64,000 nucleotides of DNA, taken from Methylobacterium sp. UNC378MF (lineage in GTDB: Bacteria; Pseudomonadota; Alphaproteobacteria; Rhizobiales; Beijerinckiaceae). Positions within the stretch are counted from its first letter, which is position 1; every line of letters begins with the position of its first letter. A program made the translations under genes and the position numbers. The stretch covers positions 248,001 through 312,000 of the forward strand of contig NZ_FMWU01000001.1 in NCBI RefSeq assembly GCF_900103195.1, in the 5' to 3' direction. This document shows positions 52,506 through 62,525 of this stretch, one piece after another. The notes beneath the pieces are model-generated. The model was not told the origin of the DNA, did not search any database, and was given only the letters and a program-made list of their open reading frames with translations.

Positions 52506-53870
52506 TCACCCCAGCGGCGCGTGCATGAAGAACTGCGCGATCAGGACTGCGCCGAGGAACGTCCCGGCATTGGCCATGAACGAGACCACGACGATGCGCC
52601 AGCCGAGGCGGCGGAAGGCGGGCACGTCCTTGGCGACGGAGAGCCCCGCGAAGGTCAGGATCGGCGTGGCCAGCGCCAGGAAGTTGAGCTTGCCGGTCAG
52701 GGCGGCGATCTCGGCCGCGTAGGGCGTGCCCGGATAGGTCAGGGCCATGCCGATGATCGAGACCCAGAGGACGGCGGGCAGGCGCCGGCCGAGGAGCAGG
52801 TAGAGGCCCCACCCGGCCAGGACGGTGCCGATGATGATCGCCATCCCGGCCACCACGCTCGCGTCCGGGACGACACCGTAGGTCAGCCAGTTGCCGATGA
52901 GCCCGTAGGCGCCGATCAGGAGCCAGGCGAGCACGGTCTCGGCGAGGCCGATCCGGACCTCCTGATGGGCCGGGGCGGCCGCCTGCGGGTCGGCCACCGC
53001 CGGCCGGGCGGCGTCCGGCCGGTTGCGGCCGAGGATCGGCTCCAGTTTGCCGTAGGCCCAGATCGTGAAGGGCAGCGACAGGAACAGGGTGAAATACGTG
53101 CCGATCGTGGTGGTGACGAGGTTGCTGGCCGCCGCGAAGGTCGCGACGTCCTTGGCGATTTCGGGCGTCTGCTGGGCCGCGATCGCTCCCGAGGCGGCGG
53201 CCATCATGCTGCCGGAGCCGACGCCGGCCCCCATCGCCAGGGCCAGTGGGTTGAAGACGCCTAAGCTGGTGATCAGCCCGGCCAGCAGAGCGATGAACAC
53301 CGCGCCGAACACCGTGCCGGTCAGGTACTCGGCCAGGACGCCGCGGCCCTCCGGCGAATCCATGCCGTAGCGCTCGCCGATGATGGCGAGGCTCGGCTCG
53401 CGGCCGACCGAGAAGGTCGCGCCGATCGCCTCGCGCTTGATACCGAGCAGGAGCGCCACCGGCAGGCCGAACACCATCGTGCCGAAGAAGTGGCCGAACT
53501 CCTGGAAGGCCAGGGCCCAGCCCGAGGCGAGGATCTTCGGCAGCGAGCCGCCGACGAGCAGGCCGAGCTTGGCGATGAAGATCAGGAGCGCCGGCTGCAG
53601 GTAGGCGCCGGCCGCGTTCTGCAGGGCGCCCGACAGGCGCAGCGGCGCCGGCAGGCGCGGGCTCATCAACCCCAGCGCCCCGCCGAGCAGGAGCGCCCAG
53701 AGCAGCGGAAGCAGCACGATCTTGCCGGCGCCCACCGGGATGCTGACGTTGCCGATCGCCTCCGCGATGACGACGATGACGAGGGCGAGCAGGAACAGCG
53801 TGAGCTTCCCGCCGGCCGAGACGGGCGGCGCGACCGAGCGCGTGTTCGTCGCAGAGAGTTCGCCCGCCAT
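52506..53870 (-). CDS. DUF3100 family membrane protein
   Basis: A 454-residue inner-membrane protein with about 11-12 hydrophobic segments, split by a Pro/Ala-rich loop near residues 280-310. Typical DUF3100 lines are IGATFSVGREPSLAIIGERY and AMGAGVGSGSMMAAASGAIA. I chose ATG 53870 because GGAGG lies six bases before it; an ATG two codons upstream touches the GGAGG. Function is uncharacterised; an amino acid or peptide carrier role is inferred from the M20 neighbour. Confidence 0.8.
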   Translation of the reverse strand: MAGELSATNTRSVAPPVSAGGKLTLFLLALVIVVIAEAIGNVSIPVGAGKIVLLPLLWALLLGGALGLMSPRLPAPLRLSGALQNAAGAYLQPALLIFIAKLGLLVGGSLPKILASGWALAFQEFGHFFGTMVFGLPVALLLGIKREAIGATFSVGREPSLAIIGERYGMDSPEGRGVLAEYLTGTVFGAVFIALLAGLITSLGVFNPLALAMGAGVGSGSMMAAASGAIAAQQTPEIAKDVATFAAASNLVTTTIGTYFTLFLSLPFTIWAYGKLEPILGRNRPDAARPAVADPQAAAPAHQEVRIGLAETVLAWLLIGAYGLIGNWLTYGVVPDASVVAGMAIIIGTVLAGWGLYLLLGRRLPAVLWVSIIGMALTYPGTPYAAEIAALTGKLNFLALATPILTFAGLSVAKDVPAFRRLGWRIVVVSFMANAGTFLGAVLIAQFFMHAPLG

Positions 53871-54121
53871 CGTCATCCTCCATGGCCCTCTTGGGGCTGC
53901 CCGTTGCTCCGCCTGCCGGTCTTGATCGCCGGTCTTGTCGTTTGTCTGTGCGTGGGACGACGCGGAGGGACGTGCCCGGCGGCGTCGCGACGAAGTCGTC
54001 GACATTGCCCGAGCCGGATGGAGCGCGGGTCCTCTCTCCCGTGCGGGAGAGGGCGTCCGTCGCGCTGTCCGAGCCCGCGTCGCTCGCCCGTCAATCTGTC
54101 GTTCCGCGGTCGGGCACAGCT

Positions 54122-55660
54122 CTAGCCCACGTAGCCGAAGGTCACGGCCGGCTCGGCGGCGGTCTCGACCCAGACACTCTTGGTCTGGGTGTAGGCCATC
54201 AGCGCCTCGCGGCCCGAGGAGCGGCCGAAGCCCGAGCGGCCGAAGCCGCCGAACGGGGAGGCCACGTTGATGGTCTTGTAGCCGTTGACCCAGACGGTGC
54301 CGGCCCGCAAAGCCGCCGCGACCCGGTGGCCGCGCCCGCCATCGCCGGTCCAGACCGCGCCGGCGAGGCCGTAGGGCGTGCCGTTGGCCAGTGCGACCGC
54401 CTCGTCCTCGCCGTCGAACGGCAGGACCGCCAGGACCGGGCCGAACACCTCCTCCCGGGCGATCACCGCGTCCGGCGCGACGCCGTCCACGATGGTCGGG
54501 CCGTAGTAGAAGCCGCCCGTGTCGCGCAGGGCCGCCGGGCAGCCCCCGCCCGCCGCGATCGTAGCACCGGCCCCCGCGGCGGCCTCGACCATGTCGGCGA
54601 TCTTGTCCCGCTGGCGCCGGTTGTTGATCGGGCCGATCTGCGTCGCCGGGTCGGTCGGCGCGCCCACCGGGATGCGCGCGGCGGCGTGGGACAGGCGCTC
54701 GACGAAGGACGCGTGGATCGAGCGGTGCACGAGGAGCCGGGAGCCGGCCACGCAGCTCTGCCCGGCGCCGCCGAAGATCGCGGCCTGCGCGCCGATCAGC
54801 GCCCGGTCGAGGTCTGCGTCGGCGAACACGATGTTGGCCGACTTGCCGCCGAGCTCCAGCACGCTCGGCACGATGGCGCGGGCCGCCGCGGCGGCGATCT
54901 GCGCGCCCGCCTCGGCCGAGCCCACGAACACGACCAGCCGGGTGTCGGGATGGGCCACCGCGGCGGCGCCGGTGGTCGGGCCGGCGCCCGCCAGCACCGA
55001 GACGAGGCCGCGCGGCATCCCCTCGGCCCGGTCGCAGATCAGGCCGAGGGCAAGCGAGGTCAGAGGCGTCAGCTCGGAGGGCTTCAGCACCACGGCGTTG
55101 CCGGCGCAGATCGCCGGCGCGATCTGCCAGCCCGCCGTGAAGATCGGGGCGTTCCAGGGGGTGATCTGCACCACGGTGCCGAAGGGCTCGTGGCGGGTGT
55201 AGTTCAGGTGCGAGGTCGGGACCGGGATGACGTCGCCGTGCAGCTTGTCGCACCAGCCGGCGTAGTACTCGAACATCTCGGCGACCTTGGCGACCTCGCC
55301 GCGTGTGTCGCGGATCGGCTTGCCGGCCGAGAGGGTCTCCAACTCGGCCAGGGCCGCGGCGTGCTGTCGGACCAGGGCGGCCACGGCCCACATCGCCCGG
55401 CCGCGGGCGGCCGCGCTCATGCCCCACCACGCGCGCTGGGCGTCGCGGGCCGCCGCCATGGCAGCCTCGACGACCGACGAGCCAGCATCGGCGAAGCTTG
55501 CGAGGACGCCGCCATCGGCGGGGTTGACGAGGTCGAGGCTGGCGCCTGTCCCTTCCAGGATCTCACCGGCCACGACGCTACCGATGCAGCCGCCCGGCAG
55601 CAGGTCGGCCAGGAGTGCGGTGACCCGGTCGGCGGCGGGCGAGTGCGGCGTGCCGGACAT
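54122..55660 (-). CDS. Aldehyde dehydrogenase (NAD(P)+)
   Basis: A 512-residue aldehyde dehydrogenase. Seen: ITPWNAPIFTAGWQIAPAIC (cofactor site), catalytic Glu in VLELGGKSANIVFAD, catalytic Cys in FGGAGQSCVAGSRLLVHRSI and C-terminal ASPFGGFGRSGFGRSSGREA. It belongs to the betaine-aldehyde/general group. Its ATG overlaps the stop of the 3-hydroxyisobutyrate dehydrogenase-like gene, so the two likely catalyse consecutive alcohol or aldehyde oxidations. Confidence 0.9.
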   Translation of the reverse strand: MSGTPHSPAADRVTALLADLLPGGCIGSVVAGEILEGTGASLDLVNPADGGVLASFADAGSSVVEAAMAAARDAQRAWWGMSAAARGRAMWAVAALVRQHAAALAELETLSAGKPIRDTRGEVAKVAEMFEYYAGWCDKLHGDVIPVPTSHLNYTRHEPFGTVVQITPWNAPIFTAGWQIAPAICAGNAVVLKPSELTPLTSLALGLICDRAEGMPRGLVSVLAGAGPTTGAAAVAHPDTRLVVFVGSAEAGAQIAAAAARAIVPSVLELGGKSANIVFADADLDRALIGAQAAIFGGAGQSCVAGSRLLVHRSIHASFVERLSHAAARIPVGAPTDPATQIGPINNRRQRDKIADMVEAAAGAGATIAAGGGCPAALRDTGGFYYGPTIVDGVAPDAVIAREEVFGPVLAVLPFDGEDEAVALANGTPYGLAGAVWTGDGGRGHRVAAALRAGTVWVNGYKTINVASPFGGFGRSGFGRSSGREALMAYTQTKSVWVETAAEPAVTFGYVG

Positions 55661-56544
55661 CAGTGGGCTCCCTTGGGATCGCGGTAATCGGCCATGCGGG
55701 TGAAGTCGGCCGTGTCGGGGATGGCGGCCTGCGTCGCCTGCCAGATCCGCTTCACCTCGGCGGAGAGCGGCAGGTCGATCCCGCACGCGGCGGCGAGGTC
55801 GAGGGCGAGGCGCACGTCCTTGCGCATCAGGCCGGCCGAGAAGCCGCTGTCGAAGGTGCCGGACTGGACCCAGCGCGGGACCATGACCTCGCTGATCGCG
55901 CTGCGGCCGGTCGCGGTGTTCACGACCTTGACGGCCTCCTCGGCCGAGAGGCCCGCCGCCTCGGACAGGCGCAGGGCCTCGCCGGTGGTCACGAGATGGG
56001 CCGCAACCAGCAGGTTGTTCACGAGCTTGACGATGTTGCCGGCGCCCGAGGGCCCGACATGCGGCGCGCGGGCCGACATGGCCTCCAGGACCGGCCGGGC
56101 CAGTTCGTAATCCGCTTGGGTCCCGCCGATCATCATGGTCAGGGTGCCCTCGGCGGCGCCGGACGGGCCGCCGCTCACCGGGGCGTCGAGGAGCGCGTGA
56201 CCCGCCGCGGCGAGGCGCTCGGCGAGGCGCCGGGTCGTGCCGGGATCCGAGGTCGAGGTGTCCACCACGACCACCTTCCGGTCGGTCCGGGACAGGAGGC
56301 CGCCCTCGGCGGTGACGACCGCCTCCACGTCCCGCGCCAGCGGCAGCGAGAAGACCAGGGCGTCGGCCCGGCGCAGCACGTCGTTGAGGGCGTCGAGGAC
56401 GGTGACGCCGGCCGCCTCGGCGGCGGGGCGCCGGCCCGCGTCGATGTCGTAACCCAGGACCGCGAAGCCCTTGCGGGCCAGGGTCGCGGCCATGCCTAGG
56501 CCCATATTGCCGAGCCCGACGACCCCTACCATTGCGATGGTCAT
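55660..56544 (-). CDS. 3-hydroxyisobutyrate dehydrogenase-family oxidoreductase
   Basis: A 294-residue beta-hydroxyacid dehydrogenase. Rossmann motif VGVVGLGNMGLGMAATLARK at the start, substrate motif LLDAPVSGGPSGAAEGTLTM, and catalytic Lys in GNIVKLVNNLLVAAH. The group covers hydroxyisobutyrate, tartronate semialdehyde, D-phenylserine and sulfolactaldehyde enzymes; the substrate cannot be told. Coupled to the aldehyde dehydrogenase by ATGA overlap. About 100 bases separate it from the LysR gene upstream. Confidence 0.88.
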   Translation of the reverse strand: MTIAMVGVVGLGNMGLGMAATLARKGFAVLGYDIDAGRRPAAEAAGVTVLDALNDVLRRADALVFSLPLARDVEAVVTAEGGLLSRTDRKVVVVDTSTSDPGTTRRLAERLAAAGHALLDAPVSGGPSGAAEGTLTMMIGGTQADYELARPVLEAMSARAPHVGPSGAGNIVKLVNNLLVAAHLVTTGEALRLSEAAGLSAEEAVKVVNTATGRSAISEVMVPRWVQSGTFDSGFSAGLMRKDVRLALDLAAACGIDLPLSAEVKRIWQATQAAIPDTADFTRMADYRDPKGAH

Positions 56545-56645
56545 GCCGATCCGTCCTCACGAAGCGGCACGATAATTCCGGCAATCGAGTGTTGCGACAA
56601 CAGCCGATTTCTGCACGTTCCGTGCGGAAATTCCGCACGCTCGCG

Positions 56646-57557
56646 TCAGGCCGACGGCGGGCGGAACGCCACCATGTGGTCGGCCAGCCAGCCGAGCAGC
56701 CGCGCCGCGCCCTCTGGCAGACGCCGCCCCGCGCGGATGACGAGGTGGGCACTCGCCTCCGACAGGATCGCGTCGCGCAGCGGCACCGCTGCAAGGTGAC
56801 CGTCGCGCAGCTCGGCCGCGACCACGAAGCGGGGCAGGAACGCGACGCCCATGGCGGCCATTACGAACCGGCGGTGCATCTCGAAGGACGCGGTCTCCAG
56901 CCGCGGCATCAGCCGGAAGCCGCCATCGGCCTCGACGCGGCCGATCAGCTGGCGCACGCCGTGGTCGGGCGGCAGGAGGGCGGCGGGCTCGGTGGCGAAG
57001 CTGCGCAGCGGGACCGGGGCCGCCCCGTCGGCGAGGGGATGCCCCATCGGCAGGACGGCGAGCAGGGGCTGCCGGGCGGAGACGATTCCGCGGACATCCG
57101 GGTGTGCGGGCGGATTATAGACGAGGCCGATATCCGCATCCCCCCGGGCGATCGCCGCGAGGATCCCGTCGGTGGTGCCGATCTCAACCTGATAGGCGAT
57201 GCCGGGATGGTCCCGGGCGAAGCCGGCCAGCGCGTTGTCGAGGAGGTCGATCAGGAAGCCGGCGCCGCAGCGCAGGCTGATCGTGCCCCGCTGCACCCCG
57301 CGCAGGCGCTTCAGCTGGTCCTCCAGCAGCGCCGCCTCGTCGGCCTGCCGCTGCGCGTGCGCGGCGACGAGACGCCCGGCCTCGGTGGGGACCACGCCCC
57401 GGGGCAGGCGTTCGAGCAGGGGCTCGCCGACCTGCGCCTCCAGCTCGATGATCTGCCGGCTCACCGCCGAGGCGGCGACGTTCAGCAACTCGGCCGCCGC
57501 CCGGACCGAGCCCGCGCGCACGACGGCCAGCAGGTAGCGCAGCGCGCGGTCGTTCAC
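56646..57557 (-). CDS. LysR family transcriptional regulator
   Basis: A 303-residue regulator starting at GTG 57557, overlapping the stop of the amidohydrolase gene (GTGA). Helix-turn-helix at residues 4-62 (SVRAAAELLNVAASAVSRQI), ligand domain from about 90 (ISLRCGAGFLIDLLDNALAG, RGDADIGLVYNPPAHPDVRG). Encoded in the same direction as its probable target genes on both sides, which is less usual than divergent LysR placement. Confidence 0.87.
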   Translation of the reverse strand: MNDRALRYLLAVVRAGSVRAAAELLNVAASAVSRQIIELEAQVGEPLLERLPRGVVPTEAGRLVAAHAQRQADEAALLEDQLKRLRGVQRGTISLRCGAGFLIDLLDNALAGFARDHPGIAYQVEIGTTDGILAAIARGDADIGLVYNPPAHPDVRGIVSARQPLLAVLPMGHPLADGAAPVPLRSFATEPAALLPPDHGVRQLIGRVEADGGFRLMPRLETASFEMHRRFVMAAMGVAFLPRFVVAAELRDGHLAAVPLRDAILSEASAHLVIRAGRRLPEGAARLLGWLADHMVAFRPPSA

Positions 57558-58789
57558 GGCGGCGGGTCCCCGGCGGCGCGGCGGTCGACCGCGACGGCGC
57601 CCCGCGCCACGACGAGCGCCGGCTCCTGGCGCTCCACGATCACCTGCGGCACTCCGCCGGCCGCGAAGGCGACCAGGTCGGCCCGCGCGCCGGGCGCCAC
57701 CGTCCCCGGACCGAGGCCGAGCACCCGCGCCGGGACGGCGGTGATCGGCGCCAGCAGCGCTGCGAGGTCCGCGTCGGTGCGCAGGTCGAACCGATAGGCG
57801 GCGAGCTGGGCCCGGGCGACCATGCTGGTGACGGTAGCGGGATTCCAGCAGTCGCGGACATTGTCGGTGCCGAAGCAGACCGGGACGCCGAGCTCCTGCA
57901 ATCGCCGGATCGGCGGGCATCGGGACCCGCCCGGGATGCTGCTGAGGATCGCGACGCCGGCCCGGTTCAGGGCCTCCGCGATCCGGCCGAGCTCCAAGTC
58001 GCCGGCCTCTGCCAGGGCGAAGGCGTGGCTGATCGTGACCTGGCCGCCGAGCCCCGCCGTCTCCGTGCGGGCCGCGATCGCCGCGATCGTGCCGAGTCCG
58101 GCCGCGCCGCCGTCGTGAAGGTGGATGTCGATGCCCCTTCCGTGCCGCTCGGCCAGGGCGAAGACGATGTCCAGGTGAGCGTCGCGGTCGCCGTCGATGC
58201 CGACGGGGTCGAGACCGCCGACGAGGTCCGCGCCCATCCGCAGGGCCTCGCCCAGGTCGGCCGCGACCGGCGGGCAGCCCAAGATCCCGCTCTGCGGGAA
58301 GGCGACGATCTGGATCTGCAGCCGGTCGGACCAGCGCGCCCGCAGGTCGAGGATCTGGGCGAGATGGTCGATTCGCGTGACGTCGTCGATGTCGACATGG
58401 GTCCGCAGGCTCGTCGTGCCGCCGCGGAGCATGCGTTCGAGCAGCGCCTCGGCGCCCTGCTCGGCGAGCGGGATCCGCGTGGCGCGGCGGAATGCCTTCT
58501 CGTCGTCGATGATCGCGCGGACGGACCCGCTCGCCCCGTGCGGGCGCCATGGGAGGCCGAGCAGGCACTTGTCGAGGTGCACGTGCCCGTCTGACAGGCC
58601 CGGCAGCACCAGGGCACCGCCGAGATCGATGGTGCGGGTGGCGGGCGGCAGCGGCGCGCCGGGATCCCGCAGGGCGGCGACGCGGTCGCCCAGGATGTCG
58701 ATGGTCGCCCGGCGGCCCTCGGCGAGCGTGGCGTCGTGGAGGCGCAGGTCGCAGGGGATGTCTCCGCGCGGCTCGGCGATCGACGTCAT
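57554..58789 (-). CDS. Amidohydrolase, cytosine deaminase-like
   Basis: A 411-residue metal-dependent hydrolase of the cytosine deaminase/CodA-like branch. Metal ligands: SDGHVHLDKCL, IDIHLHDGGAAG, TISHAFALAEAGD and CFGTDNVRDCWNPATV. The composite beta-domain closes with LVAFAAGGVPQVIVERQEPA. It could deaminate a pyrimidine, hydrolyse a cyclic amide or act on a creatinine-like ring. First catabolic gene of the minus-strand cluster, 13 bases downstream of the Lrp gene. Confidence 0.85.
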   Translation of the reverse strand: MTSIAEPRGDIPCDLRLHDATLAEGRRATIDILGDRVAALRDPGAPLPPATRTIDLGGALVLPGLSDGHVHLDKCLLGLPWRPHGASGSVRAIIDDEKAFRRATRIPLAEQGAEALLERMLRGGTTSLRTHVDIDDVTRIDHLAQILDLRARWSDRLQIQIVAFPQSGILGCPPVAADLGEALRMGADLVGGLDPVGIDGDRDAHLDIVFALAERHGRGIDIHLHDGGAAGLGTIAAIAARTETAGLGGQVTISHAFALAEAGDLELGRIAEALNRAGVAILSSIPGGSRCPPIRRLQELGVPVCFGTDNVRDCWNPATVTSMVARAQLAAYRFDLRTDADLAALLAPITAVPARVLGLGPGTVAPGARADLVAFAAGGVPQVIVERQEPALVVARGAVAVDRRAAGDPPP

Positions 58790-58802
58790 GGCGGGGCTCC
58801 GT

Positions 58803-59252
58803 TCAGAGCGGCCGGCCCGCCGCCACGACGGTCCGGATGGCGAAGCTCGATTGCAGCCGGGCGACCCCCGGCAGGCGCGACAGGACATCCTTGTGCAGCC
58901 GCTCGTAATCGGCCGCGTCGCTCACCTTGAGCTTCACGAGGTAATCGGCCGTCCCGGTCATCAGATAGCAATCCTGCACCTCGGGACAGCGCCGGACGGC
59001 CGCCTCGAACCGGTTGAGATAATCCTCGGTCTGGCGGTCCAGGGTGAACTGGGTGAGGACGACCAGGCCCGGCCCGTCGACAGCGCCGCCGATCAGCGCC
59101 GTGTAGCCCCGGATGATGCCGGATTCCTCCAGCAGCCGCACGCGGCGATGGCAGGCCGAGGCCGACAGGCCGACCGTCGCGGCGAGATCCGCATTGCTGA
59201 TCCGGCCGTCGCCGCGCAGGGCCTGGATGATGCGGCGGTCGATCTCGTCCAC
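58803..59252 (-). CDS. Lrp/AsnC family transcriptional regulator
   Basis: A 149-residue leucine-responsive-type regulator starting at GTG 59252. Helix-turn-helix ISNADLAATVGLSASACHRR at residues 18-37, then the RAM sensor domain (GLVVLTQFTLDRQTEDYLNR, DCYLMTGTADYLVKLKVSDA). It is divergent from the alanine racemase gene with 147 bases between, the classic dadR arrangement, so it probably responds to alanine and activates dadX-dadA. It may also be read through into the amidohydrolase gene. Confidence 0.9.
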   Translation of the reverse strand: MDEIDRRIIQALRGDGRISNADLAATVGLSASACHRRVRLLEESGIIRGYTALIGGAVDGPGLVVLTQFTLDRQTEDYLNRFEAAVRRCPEVQDCYLMTGTADYLVKLKVSDAADYERLHKDVLSRLPGVARLQSSFAIRTVVAAGRPL

Positions 59253-59399
59253 ACCCGACTCGCAGGAACTTCGAACTGGCCGCAGTAAGTTGCACGGCCA
59301 AGCTCAGAACTCAAAGGTCTTCGACAACACGCACGCCCGTTCGACGATCCTTCGTGTAGCCTTTCGGCGCTGCATCCGAGCGCCGTCACGAGGGCTGCC

Positions 59400-60533
59400 A
59401 TGAGCATGATCGAGCGCAATCTCCAGCCCGATGCGGGCCCGGCCGGGACGGCCTCCGCACTCCTCACGATCGATCTCGCGGCCATCGCGGAGAATTACCG
59501 CCTGCTCGCCGCGCAAGCCGGGACGGCGACCTGCGCGGCCGTCGTCAAGGCGGACGCCTACGGCCTCGGCGCCGACCGGGTCGCGCCGGCTCTCGCCGCC
59601 GCAGGCTGCCGGCACTTCTTCGTCGCCCAGGTCGGCGAGGGCGTGTCCCTCCGGTCCATCCTCGGACCCGGCGCGGTGATCGCCGTGCTCAACGGCGCCG
59701 CTCCGGGCAGCGAGGCGACCTGCGCGGACCACGACCTCGTGCCCGTCCTCAACGATCTTTCCCAGCTCGATGGCTGGCAGGGCGTGGCCCGGCGGCGCGC
59801 GCGGCGCCTGCCCGCGATCCTCCAAGTCGATACCGGCATGGCCCGCTTCGGCTTCGCGCCGGACGAAATCGGCGCGCTCCTCGACCGGCCGGACGCTTTC
59901 GCGGGCCTCGACCTGCGGCTGGTGATGAGCCACCTCGCCTGCGCGGGCGAGCCGGACAGCCCGGTCAACGCGGCGCAGCGCGCCGCCTTCCAGGCCGTCC
60001 GCCAGCGCCTGCCCGCGGTGCCGGCGAGCCTCGCGGCCTCGTCCGGGATCTTCCTCGGTCCGGACTTCCATTTCGACATGGTGCGCCCCGGCTCCGCCCT
60101 CTACGGGATCGCCCCGCAGGAGGACGCGCCCAACCCGATGCGGCCGGTGATCGGCTTGCGGGCCCGGGTGATGCAGACGCGCAGCGTCCCGGCGGGGACG
60201 CCGGTCGGCTACGGGCACGCGGCCACAGTCGCCCGGGACAGCCGCCTGGCCACGGTCGCGATCGGCTACGCGGACGGGTTCTTCCGCAGCACGGCGGGCG
60301 GCGCGGCGTGGTTCGGCGGCGTCCGTCTGCCCGTGATCGGGCGCGTCTCGATGGACAGCCTCGTCCTCGACGTCACCGACGTGGCGCCCGGCACCCTCGG
60401 GCCGGGGGCGCTCGTCGACATCGTCGGGCCGGAGCGCGACGTCGACGCCGTCGCCGCCGCGGCCGGCACGATCGGCTACGAGGTCCTGACCAACCTCGGA
60501 CACCGCTTCCACCGCGTCTATCTCGGAGCCTGA
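59400..60533 (+). CDS. dadX: Alanine racemase, catabolic (DadX-type)
   Basis: A 377-residue PLP enzyme converting L- and D-alanine. PLP Lys is in [20 protein letters not shown], the second-base Tyr is in [20 protein letters not shown], and the C-terminal barrel has [20 protein letters not shown] 59400; a second ATG two codons on is possible. It is followed eight bases later by the D-amino acid dehydrogenase gene, so the pair breaks down alanine to pyruvate. Catabolic assignment rests on this context. Confidence 0.92.
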   Translation: MSMIERNLQPDAGPAGTASALLTIDLAAIAENYRLLAAQAGTATCAAVVKADAYGLGADRVAPALAAAGCRHFFVAQVGEGVSLRSILGPGAVIAVLNGAAPGSEATCADHDLVPVLNDLSQLDGWQGVARRRARRLPAILQVDTGMARFGFAPDEIGALLDRPDAFAGLDLRLVMSHLACAGEPDSPVNAAQRAAFQAVRQRLPAVPASLAASSGIFLGPDFHFDMVRPGSALYGIAPQEDAPNPMRPVIGLRARVMQTRSVPAGTPVGYGHAATVARDSRLATVAIGYADGFFRSTAGGAAWFGGVRLPVIGRVSMDSLVLDVTDVAPGTLGPGALVDIVGPERDVDAVAAAAGTIGYEVLTNLGHRFHRVYLGA

Positions 60534-60541
60534 GGCCCGCC

Positions 60542-61801
60542 ATGCACGTGATCATCCTCGGCGGCGGCGTCGTTGGCGTCACCTCGGCCTATTATCTCGC
60601 CCGGGCCGGCCATCAGGTCACCGTGCTGGAGCGCCAGCCGGGCGCCGGCCTGGAGACCAGCTTCGCCAATGCCGGGCAGGTCTCGCCCGGCTACTCGGCT
60701 CCCTGGGCCGCACCCGGGATACCCGTGAAGGCGCTCAAGTGGCTGATGATGCGGCACCGGCCGCTGGTACTCTGGCCGCGGCTGGAGCCCCGCCTCTACG
60801 GTTGGCTCACGCGGATGCTCGCGAACTGCACCGAGGAGGCCTACCAGCGGAACAAGGGCCGCATGGTCCGGCTCGCCGAGTACAGCCGCGACGCACTGCG
60901 CGACCTGCGCACCGAGACGGGCATCGCCTACGACCACCGGGAGAAGGGCACGCTGCAGCTCTTCCGGACGCAAAAGCAGCTCGACCATGTCGGCGACGAC
61001 ACCTGCGTCCTCGACGCCTACGGCGTGCCCTACGCGGTGCTGGATCCGGCCGGCTGCATCAGTGCCGAGCCGGCGCTCGCCGCCGTGCCGGACGTGTTCG
61101 TCGGCGGCCTGCGGCTGCCGGGCGACGAGACCGGCGACGCGCACCTGTTCACCCAGCGCCTCGCGGCGATCTGCGAGGGCCTCGGCGTGACCTTCCGCTA
61201 CGGGACGGCGATCGCGCGCCTGCATCACGCCGGCGACCGGGTGACGGCGGTCGAGACCGCCGACGGTGCGCTTCTGCGGGCGGATGCCTACGTGGCGGCG
61301 CTGGGCAGCTACACGCCGGCCCTGCTGCGCCCCCTCGGGATCGCGCTGCCGGTCTACCCCGTGAAGGGCTATTCCCTGACCCTGCCGATCACCGATGCGG
61401 AGGCCGCGCCGGTCTCGACGGTGATGGACGAGACCTACAAGGTCGCGATCACCCGGCTCGGCGACCGCATCCGCGTCGGCGGCACGGCCGAGCTCGCCGG
61501 CTTCAGCAGCGCCCTGCGCGGGCCGCGCCGCGAGACCCTCGCGCGCTCGGTGCAGGACCTGTTCCCGGCCGGCGGCGACCTCGACCGCGCCTCGTTCTGG
61601 ACCGGCCTGCGGCCGATGACGCCGGACGGCACACCGATCGTCGGGGGCACGCGGGTCGGGAACCTGTTCACCAACACCGGTCACGGCACCCTCGGCTGGA
61701 CGATGGCCTGCGGCTCTGGCCGCCTGCTCGCCGACCTCGTGTCCGGCCGGGCCCCGGAGATCGCGAGCGACGATCTGGCGTTCGACCGCTACGCTGCGTG
61801 A
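60542..61801 (+). CDS. dadA: D-amino acid dehydrogenase small subunit-type (DadA)
   Basis: A 419-residue FAD enzyme of the inner membrane face that oxidises D-alanine to pyruvate and ammonia, passing electrons to quinone. FAD motif [20 protein letters not shown] at residues 3-22, substrate region [20 protein letters not shown], and C-terminal [20 protein letters not shown] with [20 protein letters not shown]. Length matches E. coli DadA (432). Operon with dadX, under the divergent Lrp regulator. Confidence 0.93.
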   Translation: MHVIILGGGVVGVTSAYYLARAGHQVTVLERQPGAGLETSFANAGQVSPGYSAPWAAPGIPVKALKWLMMRHRPLVLWPRLEPRLYGWLTRMLANCTEEAYQRNKGRMVRLAEYSRDALRDLRTETGIAYDHREKGTLQLFRTQKQLDHVGDDTCVLDAYGVPYAVLDPAGCISAEPALAAVPDVFVGGLRLPGDETGDAHLFTQRLAAICEGLGVTFRYGTAIARLHHAGDRVTAVETADGALLRADAYVAALGSYTPALLRPLGIALPVYPVKGYSLTLPITDAEAAPVSTVMDETYKVAITRLGDRIRVGGTAELAGFSSALRGPRRETLARSVQDLFPAGGDLDRASFWTGLRPMTPDGTPIVGGTRVGNLFTNTGHGTLGWTMACGSGRLLADLVSGRAPEIASDDLAFDRYAA

Positions 61802-62525
61802 GCCGGCCGGTCGGGGTGGCTCGGCTCGCGAGCCGCGCAACCATGGAACCGCCGGCGCGCTGCGCAGCGTGTGCGGTGGCGCACCAGCACAACCCAACCC
61901 CGTAGAGCGCAGATCGCGACCCGACTCTGCGTTGAGAAACATGCCGCGAGTCATCGCGAGATCTCGTCGAGGCTCCGTACGATCATTCATTATCCATCGC
62001 GGTACGACCACCGGTTGATTACATGATGTTCATGATGTGCGGATTCGCATAATCGCTGGATGACTTCTGGCAGGCCCGGCAACCCTTCGCACCGAGTCGA
62101 GTTGAGGATCTGAACGAACGATCCGGGTGCGCAGATGAGTTTCATCGTCGTCCAGGGCCAGGAAGATCACGAGCAGGCGGATGCCGTTCTCCGAGGCGTC
62201 GCCGACGGGCTGGCCCGCCTGTTCCGCGTGCCCGATCATCCGCCCGGTGTTCAGGACCTGCTGGATGCCGGACCGCAGGAAGAGGGCCCCTACCCTGGGC
62301 AGGTCGCCCCGCGCGGCGCGCGAAGCCCGGAGCGCGCGAACACGGGCGTGCGCCGCGGCGGCGGCAAGGGGTCTCCCGCAGCAAGGTCGATGAAGACGGG
62401 CACCGGCAGGGTGCCGCGCGGGGCGGCTCAGGCGCGCAGCCGCGCGCGGGGGCGGCGGGCGAGATCCGAGGCGCAGTCCGGGCAACGCGACCAGTCCTGA
62501 GTCCGGCCCGGCGCGCACCCCGGCC
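61802..62525. other. Intergenic region, ambiguous open frames
   Basis: About 720 bases. The first 230 are comparatively AT-rich and hold a short palindrome (CGAGATCTCG). Between 62135 and 62500 both strands are open. The plus frame begins MSFIVVQGQEDHEQADAVLR; the minus frame reads QQVLNTGRMIGHAEQAGQPV and has better third-position GC, but neither shows a ribosome site or a family match. It may be a gene remnant like its cheB neighbour. Confidence 0.35.

Noticed and set aside
62135-62500. Plus-strand 121-residue frame
   Set aside because: The second half is Arg/Gly-rich noise, third-position GC is lower than first-position GC, and the opposite strand fits coding statistics better; neither could be supported as a gene.
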